From Paenibacillus mesophilus (GTDB taxonomy: Bacteria > Bacillota > Bacilli > Paenibacillales > NBRC-103111): a stretch of DNA of 64,000 nucleotides. The stretch covers positions 62,001-126,000 of the forward strand of contig NZ_VCRA01000010.1 of the NCBI RefSeq assembly GCF_005938385.1. Reading direction: 5' to 3'. Positions 58,652 through 64,000 of this stretch are shown here, piece after piece (position 1 is the first letter of the stretch; each line of letters begins with the position of its first letter). Made by a program: the position numbers and the translations under genes. The notes under the pieces are model-generated. The model made no database searches. It had not been told where the DNA came from and saw only the letters and a program-made list of their open reading frames with translations.

Positions 58652-60016
58652 TTATCCGATCGTAATTTTGCCCTCCGGATAACGGAACAGCTCTTTCTCC
58701 ACCTTCGGCGTTAATGTGAAGGCAAGCGTCACCGGCCCGAGCCGTCCGACGAACATGAGTACGATGATGACGAGCTTGCCGAACGTCGTCAATTGCGACG
58801 TCAAGCCCATCGACATCCCGGCCGTACCATAAGCGGACGTTACTTCGAACAGGATGCCGAGAAACGGGAAGTTCTCCGTCGTTGACAGCACCATGGCGGC
58901 GATCACGATAAGAAAGAAGGATAGCAGCGTAAACGTAATCGCTTTATAGATCCGGTCTTTGGCGATCCGATAGCGGAACATGACGATATCTTCTTTGCCG
59001 CGCACCATCGCGATCATCGCGCCGATCAGAATGGCGAACGTCGTAACTTTGATGCCGCCGCCGGAAGAACCGGGAGCCGCGCCGATGAACATCAGGATGA
59101 TGATGAAAAACTGCGTCGCTTGCCGCAGCATGCCGACGTCGAGCGTGCTCAAGCCGGCCGAGCGCGCCGTCACCGACTGGAACATCGCCCCTAACGTTTT
59201 GCCTACAGGCGACAACGGCCCGAGTGTCGATGGATTCGTAAATTCGAACAGGAAGATGACCAGCGTCCCGAGCCCGATCAGCCCGCCCGAAACGGACAGC
59301 ACGACTTTGCTGTGCAAAGTGAGCTTCTTGTTCCGGGGGTAGGACAGCAGGTCGGAAATGACGATGAACCCGATGCCCCCGAGCACGATCAGTACGATGG
59401 TGACCACGTTGACGATCGGATCTTCGACGTAATGGATCAGGCTGCCCGCCCGATCCGGGAACATCCCGAACAAGTCGAACCCGGCATTGTTGAAAATCGA
59501 AATGCTGTGAAAGACGCCGAAATAGAGAGCTTGGCCGAACGGCATCTCGAACGCCCAACGAATCGTCAAGATCAGCGCGCCGACCGCTTCGATAACGAGA
59601 GCGTACAGCAGCACCTTGCGGATGAGGCGGACGATCCCTTCCGTCGTCGTTTGGTTCATCGCTTCCTGCAAAATAAGGCGTTCCCGGAACGAAATCCGTC
59701 TGCGGAAGACGAGTGCGGCCAAAGTGGCCACGGTCATAAACCCTAGCCCGCCAATTTGGACGAGAAGCAGGAGCACCATTTGCCCGAATGCGGAGAAATC
59801 CTGACCGATATTATAGAAAGCAAGTCCCGTCACGCAAGTGGCGGATGTCGCCATAAACAAAGCGTCTATAAACGGCATTCCCGCCTTGACGGAAGAAGAG
59901 ATCGGCAGAGACAGCAGGACGGAGCCGACTACGATCATGACGATAAAACCGAATGCCAGAGCTTGCGGCGGGTTGGGCCGGAACCGCTTTATTTTCGATG
60001 GGGAGTTACCGAACAT
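58652..60016 (-). CDS. ktrB: Potassium uptake channel subunit KtrB
   Basis: 454 aa, TrkH/KtrB family with four M1-P-M2 repeats: FMATSATCVTGLAFY, FHSISIFNNAGFDLFG, FQSVTARSAGLSTLD and FEVTSAYGTAGMSMG. The selectivity-filter glycines are in place. It takes up K+ with a KtrA ring partner, whose gene is not in the window. A conserved short C-terminus follows. ATG at 60016. Confidence 0.94.
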   Translation of the reverse strand: MFGNSPSKIKRFRPNPPQALAFGFIVMIVVGSVLLSLPISSSVKAGMPFIDALFMATSATCVTGLAFYNIGQDFSAFGQMVLLLLVQIGGLGFMTVATLAALVFRRRISFRERLILQEAMNQTTTEGIVRLIRKVLLYALVIEAVGALILTIRWAFEMPFGQALYFGVFHSISIFNNAGFDLFGMFPDRAGSLIHYVEDPIVNVVTIVLIVLGGIGFIVISDLLSYPRNKKLTLHSKVVLSVSGGLIGLGTLVIFLFEFTNPSTLGPLSPVGKTLGAMFQSVTARSAGLSTLDVGMLRQATQFFIIILMFIGAAPGSSGGGIKVTTFAILIGAMIAMVRGKEDIVMFRYRIAKDRIYKAITFTLLSFFLIVIAAMVLSTTENFPFLGILFEVTSAYGTAGMSMGLTSQLTTFGKLVIIVLMFVGRLGPVTLAFTLTPKVEKELFRYPEGKITIG

Positions 60017-60156
60017 AGAGACAACCTCGTATACGTTGTTTGCGATCTATTCTATAGGCCGGGGAATCAAAAGTAAAGAAGTTCGGTCATATATGGTATA
60101 ATCGAAGGCGAACAAATGTTTTCGTGATATCAGCAATCGAACGCAGGTGATCCTAT

Positions 60157-62451
60157 ATGCCCGACATCGTCGAAATATCGGTGCGCCCGCTCGTGGAATA
60201 CGTGTTCCGCGGCGGAAGCATCGAATCGGGTTTTCGTACCGGCTCTCCGCTGACGGAAGGAACGAAGGCCCATCGAAGCATTCAGCAGACGTACAAAGAA
60301 ACCGACCGCAAAGAAGCTTACGTCGAAGCCGACGTTGAATACGGCGATATCGTATATCGGCTAGAGGGCCGCTGCGACGGGCTGTTGTTCAACGGGGACG
60401 AAGTGACTGTTGAGGAGATCAAGTCGACCGCCGGCCAATTGGAGCTGATTACGGAAGAAACCTACCCCGTGCATTGGGCCCAGGCCCAATGCTACGCGTA
60501 CATGTACGCCAAAGCCGACGGAAAGGATCATATGACGATCCGGCTGACGTATGTCCACCGCAAGTCGGAGGAGCAGAAGCGATTCGAGCGTACGCTGACT
60601 TATGCCGAGCTGGAAGCTTTCGTGCTTATGCTGCTGCAAGCGTACGATCCTTATGCCAGGCTGCAGCTGCGGCATGCCGAGGAACGCGGGCGAAGCATCA
60701 AGGAGCTGCCGTTCCCGTTCGAAGCTTACCGGCAAGGTCAGCGCAAATTCGCCGGGGCGGTATACAAATCGATCGCGGAGCAGAAGCGGCTGTTCGCGAG
60801 AGCGCCTACCGGCACAGGCAAGACGATATCGACGCTGTTTCCCGCCGTCAAAGCTATCGGCGAAGGCGTGCTTCGACGGCTGTTCTATTTGACGGCCAAA
60901 ACGACGACGCGGACTTTGGCGGAAGAAGCGTTTGCGCTAATGCGCTCGAAGGGGCTCCGTTTGCGGTGCGTGACGCTGACCGCCAAAGAAAAAATATGCT
61001 TTAAAGAAGAGACGCGCTGCCAGAAAGAGTTTTGCGAGTTTGCGGACGGCTATTACGACCGGATCAACGGCGCTTTGTCCGATTTGTGGTCCGGGGAAAC
61101 GGCAATCAACCGGGAGGTCATAGAGGCGTATGCCCGGAAGCACCGAGTGTGCCCGTTCGAATTTTCGCTCGATGCGGCTTATGCGGCGGATGCGGTCATT
61201 TGCGATTACAACTACGTGTACGATCCGCGCATATCGCTGAAGCGGCTGCTCGATGAGCAGAAGCGGCAGACCGCCGTGCTGATCGACGAAGCGCACAATC
61301 TGGTCGACCGGGGCAGGGATATGTACTCGGCGGAGCTGATCAAATCCCCGTTCCTCGAGCTGAAACGGCAAACGAAAGCCCGCAGCCGCGCGCTTTACGA
61401 TACGGTCAAAGCCGTTAATGACGCCTTCATCACGCTAAGGAAAAAAAACATGGAGCAGAGCGGCGTCCTGCTGCCGGAGGAAGAGCCGCAGACGTTCATT
61501 CCGCTGCTGGAAGCTTTCTCCGCCGAGGCGGAGGCGGAGCTCCTCGGAGCGCCGGAGGGCGAATATCGCCAGTTGCTTACGGATACGTATTACGCCGCCC
61601 AGCATTTTATCCGTACGGCCGGGTATTATGATGAGAAATATATCTCCTTCGCCGAGTTCGAGCGAAGCGAGGTCAGGATGAAGCTATTGTGCGTCGATCC
61701 TTCGGGCATGCTGCGGCTGATGGGCAAAGGGTACCGGTCGCAAGTGTATTTCTCGGCGACGCTGTCCCCGATCTCTTATTATCGGGACATGCTGGGCGGA
61801 GAAGCGGACGATTACACGATTGCGATCCCGTCTCCCTTTCGCAAAGAGCAGTTGGATGTTCTGCTGCTGCCCGTGTCCACGCGATACCGCGACCGGGAAC
61901 GGTCGAAGGAGCCTATCGCCGCGATGCTTCATCAAGCAGCCCGGGAAAGGCCGGGCAACTATTTGGTCTTTTTCCCTTCGTACGAGTACATGAACGAAGT
62001 ATATTCGCGATTTGCCGAGACTGAGTTTCCGGGAGATGTGCTTGTACAGCAGGGTGGGATGTCCGAGGAGGAGCGCGAATCGTTTCTGGCTTCATTTCGG
62101 AGCGGGGCAGAGAGGACGCTGCTCGGTTTCGCCGTCATGGGAGGCGTGTTCTCCGAAGGAGTCGACTTGACTGGGGACCGTCTGACCGGAGTCGTCGTCG
62201 TCGGAGTCGGTTTGCCCCAATTCGGCCGGGAGCGCGATTGGATCAGACAGTACTTCGACGGGACGGGGAGGAACGGGTTCGACTATGCCTACAAATATCC
62301 GGGGATGAATAAGGTGCTTCAGGCAGGGGGGCGGCTCATCCGGACCGAGCAGGACCGCGGGACGCTGGTGCTGGTGGACGACCGGTTTCTGCAGCCCGAT
62401 TACAACGCGCTTCTGCCGGAGGAGTGGAAACCGGCGACGATTTTACGGTGA
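60157..62451 (+). CDS. PD-(D/E)XK nuclease fused to an XPD/DinG-type Fe-S helicase
   Basis: 764 aa. N-terminal about 180 residues show a RecB/Cas4-like nuclease pattern: H39, D74 (GRCDGLL) and E87-x-K89 (VTVEEIKST). Then helicase with Walker A ARAPTGTGKTIST, a cysteine cluster (ICFKEETRCQKEFC and RVCPFE, 4Fe-4S), DEAH (LIDEAHNL) and C-terminal FYFSATLS-like and QAGGRLIR motifs. Probably unwinds and trims DNA in repair. AGGTGAT precedes the ATG. Known in Firmicutes but uncharacterised in most. Confidence 0.92.
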   Translation: MPDIVEISVRPLVEYVFRGGSIESGFRTGSPLTEGTKAHRSIQQTYKETDRKEAYVEADVEYGDIVYRLEGRCDGLLFNGDEVTVEEIKSTAGQLELITEETYPVHWAQAQCYAYMYAKADGKDHMTIRLTYVHRKSEEQKRFERTLTYAELEAFVLMLLQAYDPYARLQLRHAEERGRSIKELPFPFEAYRQGQRKFAGAVYKSIAEQKRLFARAPTGTGKTISTLFPAVKAIGEGVLRRLFYLTAKTTTRTLAEEAFALMRSKGLRLRCVTLTAKEKICFKEETRCQKEFCEFADGYYDRINGALSDLWSGETAINREVIEAYARKHRVCPFEFSLDAAYAADAVICDYNYVYDPRISLKRLLDEQKRQTAVLIDEAHNLVDRGRDMYSAELIKSPFLELKRQTKARSRALYDTVKAVNDAFITLRKKNMEQSGVLLPEEEPQTFIPLLEAFSAEAEAELLGAPEGEYRQLLTDTYYAAQHFIRTAGYYDEKYISFAEFERSEVRMKLLCVDPSGMLRLMGKGYRSQVYFSATLSPISYYRDMLGGEADDYTIAIPSPFRKEQLDVLLLPVSTRYRDRERSKEPIAAMLHQAARERPGNYLVFFPSYEYMNEVYSRFAETEFPGDVLVQQGGMSEEERESFLASFRSGAERTLLGFAVMGGVFSEGVDLTGDRLTGVVVVGVGLPQFGRERDWIRQYFDGTGRNGFDYAYKYPGMNKVLQAGGRLIRTEQDRGTLVLVDDRFLQPDYNALLPEEWKPATILR

Positions 62452-62542
62452 GAAAATTGAAGTTGGCACCCACTTAATACAACAATGGCTCTCGAACAAC
62501 TCTTGTAGTAAATAAAATTAACTACTAGGAGGAGAATGACAG

Positions 62543-63418
62543 ATGAAGAAAAAGATTGCGTATTTGGCGATTCTCGCCGTATTATCGTCAAGCATGGTTG
62601 GCGCAGCCGTATCGGCGAAGTCGGACAACGCGGGCAGCGAGGACAAGCAATCGAAAGCGGTGGTCGAGTCGACGGCCAATTCGGGCAATGGCAATTCGGA
62701 CAAGGACGACAAAGCCGGGAAAGGCAATTCGAGCGTAACCGACAGTACATACGGTCCGGGTCAAGAAGCTCAAGGGTACAAAGGGCTGCTTAACGCAATC
62801 GAGAACGTGAAGGACAAGCCGGCGGGAGCCGTACTTGCCGATTTGCTGCTTACCCGTTACGACTTTGCGTTAACGGATGCGATGAAAACGGAGCTGCAGG
62901 CCATTCAAGAAAAAGACGCGGCGCTTTCGGCAGCAGCCGATTTGCTGGACAAGAAGGGCAATGTAAACGAGGCTGTCTATGTGCAGAAGGAAGCCGTTAA
63001 GGCGAACGTAAAAAATCTCGATTCGTACAAGAAGCTCGGCAAGCTTCTCGATAAAGTGGACAAAACCGGCGTGAAGCTGTACGTTAACGGCGAAGAGCCT
63101 AAGTTTGAAGTTCCTCCATTCATCCGTGACGGCAGCACGTTGGTTCCGTTTCGGGCCATTTCCGAAGCGCTGAAAGCGGACGTAAGCTGGAATCCGGAAG
63201 AACGTTCCGTCACGGTTACCCGGGGCGATATCACGGTGAAGCTGTTCATCGACAGCAAGACCGCCTATGTGAACGGCCAGGAAATTACGCTTGAAGTGCC
63301 GGCGGCCATTGTGGAAGGAAGCACCGTCGTACCTGTTCGATTCGTCAGCGAAGCTTTAAAGGCTGCGGTAGAATGGGAAGCCGAGACACAATTTGTGGTC
63401 ATTTACGAACAACAATAA
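62543..63418 (+). CDS. Secreted protein with copper amine oxidase N-terminal-like (stalk) repeats
   Basis: 291 aa. Signal peptide (about 1-26, AAVSA-K), a low-complexity S/N/D/K linker, a helical middle (about 85-175), and two copies of the stalk unit VKLYVNGEEPKFEVPPFIRDGSTLVPFRAISEAL and AYVNGQEITLEVPAAIVEGSTVVPVRFVSEAL. Typical of Paenibacillus secreted cell-surface proteins. GGAGGAGAA precedes the ATG. Confidence 0.9.
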   Translation: MKKKIAYLAILAVLSSSMVGAAVSAKSDNAGSEDKQSKAVVESTANSGNGNSDKDDKAGKGNSSVTDSTYGPGQEAQGYKGLLNAIENVKDKPAGAVLADLLLTRYDFALTDAMKTELQAIQEKDAALSAAADLLDKKGNVNEAVYVQKEAVKANVKNLDSYKKLGKLLDKVDKTGVKLYVNGEEPKFEVPPFIRDGSTLVPFRAISEALKADVSWNPEERSVTVTRGDITVKLFIDSKTAYVNGQEITLEVPAAIVEGSTVVPVRFVSEALKAAVEWEAETQFVVIYEQQ

Positions 63419-63499
63419 AACGAGACCGAATGAAGGTCGGAACGAGCCCACAGCGGCTTAGTCCGGCCTTTCTTGCTGTAAGCAAACGTGTTCTTGGGG

Positions 63500-63536
63500 T
63501 TGACGGCTTGCGAAAATTGTAACTATAATTGTTACA
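63500..63536 (+). promoter_or_regulatory. Promoter of the Bcr/CflA gene with TGTAAC-N7-GTTACA operator
   Basis: TTGACG (63500-63505), 18 nt, TATAAT (63524-63529). TGTAAC-TATAATT-GTTACA (63518-63536) is identical in arms and position to the operator at 47297, so both genes probably answer to one repressor. Confidence 0.8.
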
Positions 63537-63564
63537 TCAAATCGTTAGAAAGGAAAAGCCGACA

Positions 63565-64000
63565 ATGAAGGAACAATCCGCTGTCGGACTGCGTGCGGCC
63601 CAAAGTCCGAGCCGGCTTTGGCTTGCTTTGGTGCTGGGCACGTTATCGGCTTTCGGGCCGTTCTCGCTTGATATGTACTTGCCCGCCCTGCCGCAGCTCT
63701 CCGACGAACTACATACGACCGCATCGCTTGCTCAGCTTAGTCTAACGTCCTGCCTCGCCGGGCTAGCCTTGGGGCAGCTGCTGGCCGGTCCCTTGAGCGA
63801 CGTTCGCGGCAGACGCAAGCCGCTGCTCTTCGGGCTCGTGCTGTATGCGGCGGCCTCGCTCCTTTGCGTGTTCAGTCCGTCTATTTGGTCCTTCGTGGCG
63901 ATGCGGTTCGTCCAAGGGGCGGCGGGTGCGGTGGGCATCGTGATTTCTCGTGCGGTGGTGCGGGATCTGTATTCCGGAACGGAGCTGACGAAGTTTTTTG
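63565..64000 (+). CDS. Bcr/CflA-family multidrug exporter (cut by window edge)
   Basis: First 145 residues of an MFS protein: LGTLSAFGPFSLDMYLPALPQLSDEL (the Bcr/CflA opening with the D-M-Y-L-P motif), LAGPLSDVRGRRKP (motif A) and RFVQGAAGAVGIVISRAVVRDLY. It exports drugs such as bicyclomycin or chloramphenicol by proton antiport. AAAGGAAAA precedes the ATG. The rest is outside the window. Confidence 0.93.
   Translation, partial: MKEQSAVGLRAAQSPSRLWLALVLGTLSAFGPFSLDMYLPALPQLSDELHTTASLAQLSLTSCLAGLALGQLLAGPLSDVRGRRKPLLFGLVLYAAASLLCVFSPSIWSFVAMRFVQGAAGAVGIVISRAVVRDLYSGTELTKFF

Noticed and set aside
60017..60156. c-di-AMP (ydaO) riboswitch before ktrB
   Set aside because: Only about 140 bp separates the divergent genes and no conserved core was seen.

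Overview
The window reads as chromosomal DNA of a spore-forming, moderately GC-rich Firmicute of the Paenibacillaceae (Paenibacillus or Cohnella type). The evidence is a gerA-type germinant receptor operon, strong GGAGG ribosome sites, many TTG/GTG starts placed by those sites, a two-component plus Bcr-type ABC module, a CcpA-like cre box and a consensus Fur box. No rRNA, tRNA, CRISPR array, prophage or complete insertion sequence was seen. About 58 protein genes fill nearly all of the 64 kb.

Layout. 1-6.8 kb: a partial AraC regulator, a 205-bp MITE-like palindromic element, a GH88/105-like hydrolase and an orphan sugar-binding lipoprotein with a cre-like box, a second AraC regulator, an amidohydrolase-Rieske pair and a UDG-fold protein. 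6.9-16.5 kb (mostly minus strand): a giant hybrid kinase with two kinase cores, a DUF4234/DUF2752 pair, a chemoreceptor, a Bcr-type ABC exporter with its two-component system, and a MarR gene divergent from a quinone reductase. 17-23 kb: the gerA-type operon and a second chemoreceptor. 23-32.6 kb: a SET-domain protein, an ABC exporter with a C-terminal cyclic-nucleotide-binding fold, an operon of an MpaB-like protein, NDH-2 with a second such fold and a polytopic membrane protein, then flavohemoglobin with an FNR-type promoter and a Crp/Fnr regulator. 32.6-44.6 kb: an RNA methylase-like protein, an alkyltransferase-like (ATL) protein, an ECF41 sigma operon with its own predicted promoter, a MarR-SDR pair, a Fur-controlled siderophore uptake operon, AraC regulators and an AlkD-like protein. 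44.6-46.6 kb: a ParM-like actin plus a small acidic-tailed ParR-like protein, with 10-bp tandem iterons on both sides. 46.5-53.5 kb: redox flavoproteins, a methyltransferase, an M16 peptidase and agmatine-to-putrescine genes. 53.6-64 kb: methionine uptake, DUF2269/TetR, a two-domain VOC protein, KtrB, a nuclease-XPD helicase fusion, a secreted stalk-domain protein and a truncated Bcr/CflA exporter.

The most unusual object is the complete-looking plasmid-type (type II, actin-based) partition cassette at 44.6-46.5 kb in otherwise chromosomal surroundings. Other connections visible only from sequence are: a 19-bp operator (TGTAAC-N7-GTTACA) over the -10 boxes of two distant genes, with a third gene carrying the same geometry; a TGTCACA-N16-CGTC promoter that matches the ECF41 factor encoded just downstream; and three proteins with cyclic-nucleotide-binding folds within 9 kb. 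All functional calls come from reading motifs and neighbourhood; no database search was run.
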